This document shows positions 23,681 through 30,460 of a DNA stretch of 64,000 bases, in pieces. The translations under genes and the position numbers were made by a program. Position 1 is the first letter of the stretch. Every line of letters starts with the position of its first letter. Below the pieces are notes generated by a model. That model saw nothing but the letters and a program-made list of their open reading frames with translations, searched no databases and had not been told where the DNA came from. Source of the DNA: Bacteroidales bacterium UBA1680 (GTDB taxonomy: Bacteria; Bacteroidota; Bacteroidia; Bacteroidales; UBA932); NCBI GenBank assembly GCA_002320605.1, contig DCKG01000020.1:10856-74855 (forward strand), read 5' to 3'.

Positions 23681-25168
23681 ATGAAAAATGCTCTATTTTT
23701 GGCCGCTGCAGCACTAGCGCTTGCATCCTGCGGCAACAAGTATCCAGACCACAGTATTATCGTCAACAGCACCGACGCTATCGTGCAGACCCGGCAAGGA
23801 ACCCTCTCCGGTTACATAGAGGACGGTATCTACACCTTCAAGGGCATCAGGTATGCCAAAGCTAAGCGCTTTGAGGCTCCGCAGGATCCGGACAGCTGGA
23901 AAGGAATACAGACGGCTCTCTACTATGGCCCTCAATGTTACCAGGCACCAAGAAAAACCTGGGAAGATGATTGTGAGGCATTCCTCTACCAGTGGGATGA
24001 CGGCACACAGTCGGACGACTGCCAGTACCTCAACATCTGGACAAAAGGTATCAACGACGGCAAGAAACGCCCTGTTATGGTATGGCTCCACGGCGGTGGA
24101 TTTGCAATGGGTGCCGGCAGCGAGCTTCCTTTCTATGACGGAACCAATCTTGCCAAGAAAGATGTTGTCTTCGTCAATCTCAATCATCGGCTCAACTTCC
24201 TCGGCTACCTAGACCTCTCCGACTACGGCGAGAAGTACAAATACTCAGGAATCTGCGGTATTATGGATCTCGTGAAGGCTCTCGAGTGGGTCAACAAGAA
24301 CATCGAGGCTTTCGGAGGCGACCCTGACAACGTCACCATATTCGGACAGTCTGGCGGCGGTGGAAAGGTAAACATACTTCTAGGCGCTCCTTCGGCCAAG
24401 GGGCTGTTCAACAAGGGAATCATCGAGAGTGGCTCCATGCTCAAACTTGGCGACAAGGAAGCTTCCAAGCAGATGGCGCACCGCATCGTAGAGAACCTCG
24501 GCCTTAATGAGCAGACGATCGACAAGATTCAGGAGATTCCATATTCAGAACTCTTGGAAGCTGCCACAAAGGCGGTCTGCGATGCCTATCCTGATAACTT
24601 CTTCTACCGCATCTACGGTGCCGGAATGTGGTGCAATCCTGTCCTTGACGGTGAGGTAGTACCTTATGACCTCAGTGACCCCCGCATTGCAGAAATCTCC
24701 AAGGGCATCCCTACAATTATCGGCTGCAACTATAGCGAATACGGAATGATCAGCAGCGTGTTCACCAACGCCGATGTCAGGTACAACCTTGGAGACACCA
24801 AGGAATATCTCTACGTTTTTGCGAAGCCATCCCCTCACATGGAAGGTACTTTCGCAACCAACCATTGCACAGAAATGCCTTACGTGTTCAACAACATCTG
24901 GCTTGGCCGCTTCATGGTCGGAGCCGACAGATCATCCTACAAGTTGGCCGACTTCATGAGCGACGTTTGGGTTTCATTTGCAAAGGATGGAGTCCCTGAC
25001 AGCAAGAAGTTCAAATGGGAGGAATACAATCCTGAGACAAAGCCAGTTGTCGTTTTCAACGACAAGACAGTCACAGTTCACGAGAGTGACACCGAGTTCT
25101 GGAATGAAATGAAGGAATACAAGCGCGACACCTGGAAGCTTAGGCAGCCGATGTACCCTACAGACTGA
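23681..25168 (+). CDS. type B carboxylesterase, lipoprotein
   Basis: A 495-residue alpha/beta hydrolase of the COesterase family with lipobox (LALASC, Cys17). It has the family opening QTRQGTLSGY...GIRYAKAKRFEAPQ, the oxyanion region VWLHGGGFAMGAG, and nucleophile Ser224 in FGQSGGGGK. The acidic and His members should lie near residues 350 and 450. Substrates of this family are carboxylic esters; here it is probably a side-chain or phenolic ester released in the same pathway. It is the last gene of the rightward half of the utilisation locus. Confidence 0.87.
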   Translation: MKNALFLAAAALALASCGNKYPDHSIIVNSTDAIVQTRQGTLSGYIEDGIYTFKGIRYAKAKRFEAPQDPDSWKGIQTALYYGPQCYQAPRKTWEDDCEAFLYQWDDGTQSDDCQYLNIWTKGINDGKKRPVMVWLHGGGFAMGAGSELPFYDGTNLAKKDVVFVNLNHRLNFLGYLDLSDYGEKYKYSGICGIMDLVKALEWVNKNIEAFGGDPDNVTIFGQSGGGGKVNILLGAPSAKGLFNKGIIESGSMLKLGDKEASKQMAHRIVENLGLNEQTIDKIQEIPYSELLEAATKAVCDAYPDNFFYRIYGAGMWCNPVLDGEVVPYDLSDPRIAEISKGIPTIIGCNYSEYGMISSVFTNADVRYNLGDTKEYLYVFAKPSPHMEGTFATNHCTEMPYVFNNIWLGRFMVGADRSSYKLADFMSDVWVSFAKDGVPDSKKFKWEEYNPETKPVVVFNDKTVTVHESDTEFWNEMKEYKRDTWKLRQPMYPTD

Positions 25169-25378
25169 TACATCGCAGAAGTGCTGTACTAAATCCCACC
25201 AATGTTTCCACAGAGTCCTTCAATCGCAAGCTCAAAGCCTTCAGGCTTCAGAACATGTATTTCTAAACACATCTTGCATCTGTTCATGATTCTTGCTTCA
25301 GATTGCCTGCGAAATTCCTTTTGAGAAAACAATAATTCTAAATATTAATATAATATATTCATATAGAATGGTTTGTTA
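25169..25378. other. non-coding stretch at the right border of the utilisation locus
   Basis: About 210 bases with no convincing ORF. The only structure seen is a small hairpin AAGCC-TTCA-GGCTT near 25235-25250. The stretch becomes A+T rich from about 25320 to the inverted repeat at 25379. Confidence 0.5.
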
Positions 25379-25414
25379 TTGCCGATGGAAGAGATTTCCA
25401 TCGGCAATTAATTT
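25379..25414 (+). terminator. perfect 12-bp inverted repeat, terminator-like
   Basis: Arms 25379-25390 (TTGCCGATGGAA) and 25396-25407 (TTCCATCGGCAA) are exact complements around a 5-base loop, followed by TTAATTTT. It closes the region behind the carboxylesterase gene and abuts the -33 element of the next promoter. Confidence 0.7.
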
Positions 25415-25443
25415 TGCATCAGGAGGTGAAAAAAGTATCTTTG
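25413..25443 (+). promoter_or_regulatory. promoter of the DUF4837 gene
   Basis: TTG at 25413-25415 (within TTTTG) is followed after 20 bases by TATCTTTG at 25436-25443. This is a near-ideal Bacteroidota promoter, 22 bases before the ATG at 25465. It also rules out the longer reading frame that would start inside the -33 element. Confidence 0.7.
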
Positions 25444-25464
25444 CAAGGAGAAAATTTGAATGTC

Positions 25465-26472
25465 ATGAAAAGTTTCGTCAAAATATTCATTGTCGTCGCT
25501 GCCGTCTGTGCGGCGGTCTCTTGTAAAAATTCAGGCAAGTCGCTGCTGCCGAACGTTGCGGGAAAAGCAGGAGAAGTGCTGGTGGTGCTTGAAAAGGGCT
25601 ATTGGGACACAGGCCTTGGAAACGATGTCAGGGATGTGCTGGCAAGGCCTTGCGAGTACCTGCCTCAAAGAGAGCCTTTGTACTCGCTGGTTGACATCTC
25701 TCCAGGCACTTTCACAGACATGTTCAAATACCATAGGAACATATTGATATTCAATATAGACCCTTCGGTGCAGAAACAGGGTATCGTTTACCGCAACGAT
25801 GTCTGGGCTCATCCGCAGTGCGTCATCCAGGTGAACGCTTCAAATGCCGATTCCGCCGCTGTCGTGTTCTCTGGAAACGGAGAAATCATAACCAGCACGC
25901 TGGAGCAGGCCGAGCGTAATAGAATCATCGCCAATAACATACAGTACGAAGAAAAAGAGCTCTGTCCTGAGGTTGAACAGATGGTCGGTGGGAAGCTGCA
26001 TTTCCCTTATGGCTATGAGCTCAAGAAGAAAACGAGCAATTTCCTCTGGTTTGAAGATGAGAGGCAGTATACCCTGCAGGGCATATTCGTTTATAAATAT
26101 CCCGTGGATCCGAAAGATACCACTGTCTTCAACGTGAAGAACATAGTGGCTAAGAGGAACGAATTCCTCAAAGAAAACGTGCCAGGAATGTTTGATAACA
26201 CGTATATGACTACCAGCGAATACATCACCCCAGGCGTCAAGTACCTGAAATATCACGGGATGGAGTTCGTGGAGACTAGGGGACTCTGGGAAGTTTTCAA
26301 TGATTATATGGGCGGGCCGTTCGTCTCGCATTCTTTTTACAGCCAGGATGGGAAAGAAATCATAGTCTTAGAGGCTTGGGTCTATGCAGCAAAGTACGAT
26401 AAGCGACAATACCTTCGTCAGACAGAGTCAATATTGTATTCTTTCTCGTGGAATAAAGTTGCCGAAAAATAA
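25465..26472 (+). CDS. DUF4837 family lipoprotein
   Basis: A 335-residue protein with lipobox signal peptide (FIVVAAVCAAVSC). The segment LPNVAGKAGEVLVVLEKGYWD, the later KKTSNFLWFEDERQY and GLWEVFNDYMGGPFVSH match the Bacteroidota-specific DUF4837 family, of unknown function. The ATG at 25465 was chosen because an upstream in-frame TTG lies within the promoter. It is followed by the tRNA-Glu/rpsT unit with its own promoter. Confidence 0.8.
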   Translation: MKSFVKIFIVVAAVCAAVSCKNSGKSLLPNVAGKAGEVLVVLEKGYWDTGLGNDVRDVLARPCEYLPQREPLYSLVDISPGTFTDMFKYHRNILIFNIDPSVQKQGIVYRNDVWAHPQCVIQVNASNADSAAVVFSGNGEIITSTLEQAERNRIIANNIQYEEKELCPEVEQMVGGKLHFPYGYELKKKTSNFLWFEDERQYTLQGIFVYKYPVDPKDTTVFNVKNIVAKRNEFLKENVPGMFDNTYMTTSEYITPGVKYLKYHGMEFVETRGLWEVFNDYMGGPFVSHSFYSQDGKEIIVLEAWVYAAKYDKRQYLRQTESILYSFSWNKVAEK

Positions 26473-26474
26473 TT

Positions 26475-26504
26475 TTGCAGCGTCAAAAATAATCCATATA
26501 TTTG
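26475..26504 (+). promoter_or_regulatory. promoter of the tRNA-Glu - rpsT - tRNA-Pro unit
   Basis: TTG at 26475-26477 (in TTTTG), a 19-base spacer, and TATATTTG at 26497-26504. Predicted start near 26511, about 30 bases before the mature tRNA. Confidence 0.7.
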
Positions 26505-26539
26505 CAACCCAATTGTGTCAGCCACGGTTTCGGGATTCT

Positions 26540-26611
26540 GGTGGGTTCGTATAACGGTTAGTACTCGGGATTTTCATTCCCGCAATAGGAGTTCGATTCT
26601 CCTACCCACTA
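26540..26611 (+). tRNA. tRNA-Glu (anticodon TTC)
   Basis: The cloverleaf folds: acceptor GGTGGGT with ACCCACT (G-U at the end pair), anticodon stem CGGGA/TCCCG around loop TTTTCAT giving anticodon TTC, and T-arm AGGAG-TTCGATT-CTCCT. CCA is not encoded. It lies 24 bases before rpsT. Confidence 0.95.
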
Positions 26612-26635
26612 CTAAAAATATTAAAAAATTTTGAA

Positions 26636-26890
26636 ATGGCTAATCACGCATCAGCAAAGAAAGCCGATCGTCAGAACGAGAGGCGTAACTTGCATAATAA
26701 GTATTATGCAAAGACAACGAGAAACGCCATCCGCGACATCAGGAAAATGACTGATAAGAAAGCCGCGGAAGAGGGCGCGCCAAAGGTTTACGCAATGATA
26801 GACAAACTCGCGAAGATTGGGGTAATACACAAGAACAAAGCTTCCAACCTCAAGAGCGGGATTGCCGTATATATCAATAAACTCAGCTAA
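26636..26890 (+). CDS. rpsT: 30S ribosomal protein S20
   Basis: An 84-residue basic protein with the S20 opening MANHASAKKADRQNERRN and closing HKNKASNLKSGIAVYIN. It binds the 16S rRNA 5' and 3' minor domains early in 30S assembly. It sits between two tRNA genes and is followed by a strong terminator. Confidence 0.96.
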   Translation: MANHASAKKADRQNERRNLHNKYYAKTTRNAIRDIRKMTDKKAAEEGAPKVYAMIDKLAKIGVIHKNKASNLKSGIAVYINKLS

Positions 26891-26897
26891 AAAATTA

Positions 26898-26925
26898 AGG
26901 CAGTCTTCCCGAAGGCTGCCTTTTT
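26898..26925 (+). terminator. Rho-independent terminator after rpsT
   Basis: Arms AGGCAGTCTT (26898-26907) and AAGGCTGCCT (26912-26921) with loop CCCG, followed by a T-run. Clear intrinsic terminator. It stands between rpsT and tRNA-Pro, so the latter may need read-through or its own promoter. Confidence 0.85.
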
Positions 26926-26934
26926 GATCAGCAT

Positions 26935-27008
26935 CGGGATGTAGCGCAGTTGGCTAGCGCACTACGTTCGGGACGTAGGGGTCGTCCGTTCGAGTCGGAT
27001 CATCCCGA
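26935..27008 (+). tRNA. tRNA-Pro (anticodon CGG)
   Basis: Acceptor CGGGATG/CATCCCG pairs perfectly. The anticodon stem CTACG/CGTAG encloses loop TTCGGGA, giving anticodon CGG, and the T-arm carries GTTCGAG. CCA is not encoded. Confidence 0.95.
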
Positions 27009-27009
27009 C

Positions 27010-27044
27010 AAAGGCCTGGGAATCAGATTGGTTCCCAGGCCTTT
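27010..27044 (+). terminator. strong terminator after tRNA-Pro, probably bidirectional
   Basis: AAAGGCCTGGGAA (27010-27022) pairs with TTCCCAGGCCTTT (27032-27044), 13 bp. A/T runs on both sides would serve the plus-strand tRNA and the minus-strand esterase gene that ends at 27065. Confidence 0.8.
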
Positions 27045-27064
27045 GTAGATGTTGCAGCTTGCAT

Positions 27065-27916
27065 CTATTCGACGAATCGGCTGAAGAAGCTGATTATTAT
27101 TTCCCCGGTGTCTACGTCTTTGTCGTGCCACGAGTGCTTGCCTCCTTCCACTTCATACAGCACGACATCTTTGCCAGATTGGCTCCCTCCATAAGTGGTG
27201 ATATTGATTGACCGGTCTGGGTCGGCTTTTGATGGCATCGAAGACGTGCTCATGGTGGTGCAGCGGTTGTTTGCCGCTATGGCCGCCACGGCAAGAGGGA
27301 CTGGAATATATGGTCCCCATCCGCCTGTGTTCTCATGATCTCCTGTCCACATGGAAGTATGGTCATCGTTGCCATGGATTTCGAGGAGGCTCACAGGTTT
27401 CGTCAGTTTATTCTTGTAGGCATATTCGAATGTGAGTCCTGCGACTGAGGCGTATGCCTTGAAGAGGTCAGGCTTCGTGTAAATGATCTGGTAGCAGAGG
27501 TCGCCGCCGTTTGACATGCCAGTGAGAAATACGTTTTCCCTGCTGAGGCGGAAGCGCTTGCACACTTCTTTCGATAGTGCGGCAAAGAACTTCTCTTCGT
27601 GGCGATCCATGTTGGACTGGGAAGGATAGTCTACGAACCAGCCCGGTTTCCCCTTGGTGTCCAGAGAGCCTTTGGGATAGCAAACTGCGAAGCCGTGCCT
27701 TTCAGCTGCTTCATTCAGATCTTCGCGCCATAAATTTTGGGAACCATATCCATGAGCGTAGACCACTAGAGGAGCTCCGGCTTTCACCGTTTCGGGAATG
27801 AACATGTAATATGTTCTCACGGAGCCTTTGTATTTCATCTCGTATGTCTCCTGGGCAGATGCCATCGAGCATGCCGCCACCAGAAGCAATAATGTTGTTA
27901 TTATGATGTGTTTCAT
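27065..27916 (-). CDS. secreted PHB-depolymerase/CE1-like esterase (LpqC type)
   Basis: A 283-residue protein from the ATG at 27914-27916, with signal peptide (TTLLLLVAACSMASAQ). Alpha/beta hydrolase features: PLVVYAHGYGSQN (oxyanion loop), nucleophile Ser135 in TGMSNGGDL, LEIHGNDD (acid) and EGGKHSWHD (His). The family includes feruloyl and acetyl-xylan esterases and PHB depolymerase-like enzymes; the substrate is not defined here. It stands alone, not in the utilisation locus. The upstream in-frame TTG is a poor start. Confidence 0.8.
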   Translation of the reverse strand: MKHIIITTLLLLVAACSMASAQETYEMKYKGSVRTYYMFIPETVKAGAPLVVYAHGYGSQNLWREDLNEAAERHGFAVCYPKGSLDTKGKPGWFVDYPSQSNMDRHEEKFFAALSKEVCKRFRLSRENVFLTGMSNGGDLCYQIIYTKPDLFKAYASVAGLTFEYAYKNKLTKPVSLLEIHGNDDHTSMWTGDHENTGGWGPYIPVPLAVAAIAANNRCTTMSTSSMPSKADPDRSINITTYGGSQSGKDVVLYEVEGGKHSWHDKDVDTGEIIISFFSRFVE

Positions 27917-27993
27917 GCTTAAAGTTAGCAATATTTTAAAGATATTGATCGAAGAGATAGGGCAAAAGTAATTTTTTGCTTATTTTTGGGTTG

Positions 27994-28365
27994 ATGAATG
28001 ATGATGTAATTCAAATACTAGTGACGGTCGGAATCTTGCTGCTTGGAATTCTGCAGCCCCTGATTTCGAAGCTGGTGAAGAAGGCTGGCCTGAATGTGCC
28101 GGATAACATGCCGGAAATTCCTGATGAGGAATTCATGAGTGAGGAGGAGAGCGACGGTGAGGAAAATTCAGTGCCGGCTGTAAATGCGCCAAGGCCTGCA
28201 ATGGATGTGCCTGGGGTGCCTGAACAAGCAAAAGCGGAATCTGGAGCTCAGCAGTCAGCGAAAGAATCTTCATTGAATGAGGCTAGGAAGAGGCGGGAGC
28301 TGCTGGACAAGCGGAAGCTGATAATATATTCAGAAATCATGAAGCCGAAGTTCGATGAGTTTTAG
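27994..28365 (+). CDS. small membrane protein with acidic tail, unknown function
   Basis: A 123-residue protein from the ATG at 27994. One N-terminal membrane helix (VIQILVTVGILLLGILQPLI), then a long acidic, Pro/Ala-rich linker (EEFMSEEESDGEEN) and a basic end (ARKRRELLDKRKLIIYSEI). I recall a similar IYSEI-type ending in small Bacteroidota membrane proteins, but no function is known to me. It precedes greA by 114 bases on the same strand. A TATTTTTG box lies just before the ATG, at 27981-27988. Confidence 0.6.
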   Translation: MNDDVIQILVTVGILLLGILQPLISKLVKKAGLNVPDNMPEIPDEEFMSEEESDGEENSVPAVNAPRPAMDVPGVPEQAKAESGAQQSAKESSLNEARKRRELLDKRKLIIYSEIMKPKFDEF

Positions 28366-28394
28366 GCGGGTAAGGAATTTGAATTAATTTTTAC

Positions 28395-28402
28395 TATATT
28401 TG
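28395..28402 (+). promoter_or_regulatory. -7 box of greA promoter
   Basis: TATATTTG is a full TAnnTTTG match about 78 bases before the greA start. TTTG at 28378-28381 is too close (13-base spacer) to be a normal -33 element. Predicted start near 28409. Confidence 0.45.
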
Positions 28403-28418
28403 CTAAACACAACGAACA

Positions 28419-28448
28419 GGGTTCCATCAACTGATGGGGCTCCGTTTT
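28419..28448 (+). terminator. terminator-like hairpin in the greA leader
   Basis: Arms 28419-28429 and 28432-28442 (GGGTTCCATCA / TGATGGGGCTC) pair with some G-U pairs around a short loop, then TTTT at 28445-28448. It begins about 10 bases after the predicted transcription start and lies 32 bases before the greA ATG, so it is a leader structure, not the end of a gene. Confidence 0.55.
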
Positions 28449-28479
28449 AATTTTCACATAAAGACTAAAATTGAAAGTT

Positions 28480-28950
28480 ATGGCGGATATTCATTACATG
28501 ACCCAGGAAGGCCTGGATAACCTGAAGAAAGAACTGGCGGATGCTCTGGCTCAGCGTCCAGTCATTTCTGCTGCAATAGCGGAGGCTAGAGAGAAAGGCG
28601 ACCTCTCAGAGAACGCCGAATATGACGCTGCTCGTGATGCTCAAGGACTGCTTGAGGTTAAGATTGCCAGGCTAAAGGACCTGGTAGCTAACGCAAAGGT
28701 CATAGACGAGTCCAAGGTGGGCACTGATAAGGTTCAGCTGATGAACAAAGTTAAGGTCATGAACATGGCCTTGAACAAAGAGATGACATTCACGATAGTT
28801 GGAGAGACCGAAGCGGACTTCTCCCAAGGGAAGCTGGCAGCCACGACTCCTATCGCGAAAGCCCTTCTGGGGCACTCGAAAGGGGACATCGTTGAGGCTC
28901 AGGTTCCTTCCGGGGTGATGAAATTCAAGATATTGGACATTTCACTTTAA
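28480..28950 (+). CDS. greA: transcript cleavage factor GreA
   Basis: A 156-residue protein that rescues backtracked RNA polymerase by stimulating RNA cleavage. The N-terminal coiled coil has the acidic tip EKGDLSENAEYDAARD, where the catalytic Asp-Leu-Ser-Glu-Asn-Ala-Glu-Tyr is intact. The C-terminal FKBP-like domain has TTPIAKALLGHSKGD. The ATG at 28480 is preferred over an in-frame TTG at 28471. Only 5 bases separate it from the HIT gene. Confidence 0.95.
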   Translation: MADIHYMTQEGLDNLKKELADALAQRPVISAAIAEAREKGDLSENAEYDAARDAQGLLEVKIARLKDLVANAKVIDESKVGTDKVQLMNKVKVMNMALNKEMTFTIVGETEADFSQGKLAATTPIAKALLGHSKGDIVEAQVPSGVMKFKILDISL

Positions 28951-28955
28951 AGAAT

Positions 28956-29360
28956 ATGGCAACTATTTTCACTAAAATCGCGAAAGGAGAAATTCCTTCT
29001 TACAAGGTTGCGGAAAACGAAGATTTCTACGCCTTCTTGGACATCGGCCCTCTCGCAAAAGGGCATACTCTCGTCATCCCGAAACACGTTGAGGATGACT
29101 ACATCTTCCATCTTGATGACAAGACTTACGAGGGGCTCTGGAAATTTGCCAAAAAGGTAGCTACTGCCATCAAAGCCGCTATTCCTTGCAAGAGGGTTGG
29201 CGTGGCAGTGCTAGGAATGGAAGTGCCTCACGCTCATGTTCACTTGGTTCCGCTTCAGACCGAGGGAGACCTTAATTTCAAGAAGGAGAAGCTGAAACTC
29301 TCCGAGGACGAATTCAAGGAAATAGCGAATTCTATATTCAATGAATATGAAAAATTGTAG
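28956..29360 (+). CDS. HIT-family nucleotide hydrolase/transferase
   Basis: A 134-residue cytosolic HIT protein. The histidine triad reads HAHVHLVPL near residues 91-99, and FTKIAKGEIPSYKVAE with FLDIGPLAKGHTLVIPK are classic Hint-branch segments. The family hydrolyses AMP-lysine-like or dinucleoside phosphates. It lies between greA and a thioredoxin-fold gene whose start overlaps its end by 20 bases. Confidence 0.93.
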   Translation: MATIFTKIAKGEIPSYKVAENEDFYAFLDIGPLAKGHTLVIPKHVEDDYIFHLDDKTYEGLWKFAKKVATAIKAAIPCKRVGVAVLGMEVPHAHVHLVPLQTEGDLNFKKEKLKLSEDEFKEIANSIFNEYEKL

Positions 29361-30456
29361 TTTCTTCCTGATGGTGGGAGCCATCGCCATGCTTTCGTCT
29401 TGCTCCCAGAAGGTCAGCATCAATGGCACCCTGACAGGTGCGAAGGATGCCGAGGTCGTAGTCAAGGAACTGAATGGAGCTTCGACGACAGTGCTGGACA
29501 CAGTGAAGACGAATGCCAATGGGGCATATTCATATAAAATGAATATTCTGAAGGGGCAGCCAGAATTCATCTACCTTTATAAGGGAGACACGAAAATAGC
29601 GTCCCTATTGCTCTCGAACGGAGATAAGGTGAGGGTTGTCTCGGACACTCTTGGCAACTATTCGGTTGAAGGTTCTGAGGAAAGCGTCAAATTGCAGCAG
29701 GTAGAGAAGGATTTTGCTTCTTTCATGAAAAGCTTCTCGGAAGCGGCTGAACGGGGGGATAACAAGGCTCTGTCTCAGCAATATGTCGACTATTACCGCT
29801 CAAGGGTGAAATATATTATGGGAAACCCTAAGTCGCTGACTAGCATCCCGGTGCTTTACCAGAAAATCAACGATAATTTCCCTGTTTTCAGTCAGCAGAC
29901 GGATGCAATTCATTTCAGGAATGTCTATGACTCTCTAAAGACCGTGTATCCGAACTCAAAGTATGTCGCTGCGCTAGGGGAGGAAGCGAAACGTAGGGAG
30001 AATTTGCTCAGCCTGGGGGTCAGAATGGAGAATGTGAAGGAGATGGCTTTTCCAGATTTGGACTTGCCTTCGATCGATGGAACGAAGAAAAAGCTTAGCG
30101 AAGTCCAGGGCAAAATCATAATGGTGTATTTCTGGCAAGCTGCTGATGCCGCTCAGAAGATGTTCAATAAGGACGTGCTGATTCCTGTTTACAAAGAATG
30201 TCATCCTAAAGGCTTGGAAATATATTCAGTTTCTCTGGATACCGACAAAGGCACTTGGGCCAGCGTCGTGAAATCTCAGGAATTGCCTTGGATAAATGTA
30301 TGCGATGGCTTGGGTGCTGGTTCTCAAGGTGCAGTGCTTTATAATGTTGGCAGACAGCTTCCTGTTGCATATTTAATCATAGATGGAGAACTCAGCGATG
30401 AGGTCGTTCGAGGAAAGGATGACTTACGGCGCGTGCTGAACGCTAATTTAAGATAG
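29341..30456 (+). CDS. TlpA/AhpC-fold lipoprotein lacking the CXXC active site
   Basis: A 371-residue lipoprotein (lipobox MLSSC). An N-terminal DUF4369-like beta domain (SINGTLTGAKDAEVVVKEL) and a helical linker lead to a C-terminal thioredoxin fold (MAFPDLDLPSIDGTKKKLSE, IIMVYFW, GLEIYSVSLDTDKGTW). Where TlpA-like proteins have WASWCGPC this one has WQAADAAQ, so both redox cysteines are absent. It therefore cannot do thiol-disulfide exchange in the usual way and may be a binding or chaperone-like derivative. Its start overlaps the HIT gene; a second ATG is at 29347. gltX follows after 4 bases. Confidence 0.8.
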   Translation: MNMKNCSFFLMVGAIAMLSSCSQKVSINGTLTGAKDAEVVVKELNGASTTVLDTVKTNANGAYSYKMNILKGQPEFIYLYKGDTKIASLLLSNGDKVRVVSDTLGNYSVEGSEESVKLQQVEKDFASFMKSFSEAAERGDNKALSQQYVDYYRSRVKYIMGNPKSLTSIPVLYQKINDNFPVFSQQTDAIHFRNVYDSLKTVYPNSKYVAALGEEAKRRENLLSLGVRMENVKEMAFPDLDLPSIDGTKKKLSEVQGKIIMVYFWQAADAAQKMFNKDVLIPVYKECHPKGLEIYSVSLDTDKGTWASVVKSQELPWINVCDGLGAGSQGAVLYNVGRQLPVAYLIIDGELSDEVVRGKDDLRRVLNANLR

Positions 30457-30460
30457 CAGA

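Noticed and set aside
25414..25464. Longer DUF4837 protein starting at a TTG at 25414
   Set aside because: The TTG is part of the promoter -33 element and the extension would precede the signal peptide.
26520..27010. Two tRNA genes as an attachment site for an integrated element
   Set aside because: No integrase gene and no direct repeat of the tRNA 3' ends in the window.
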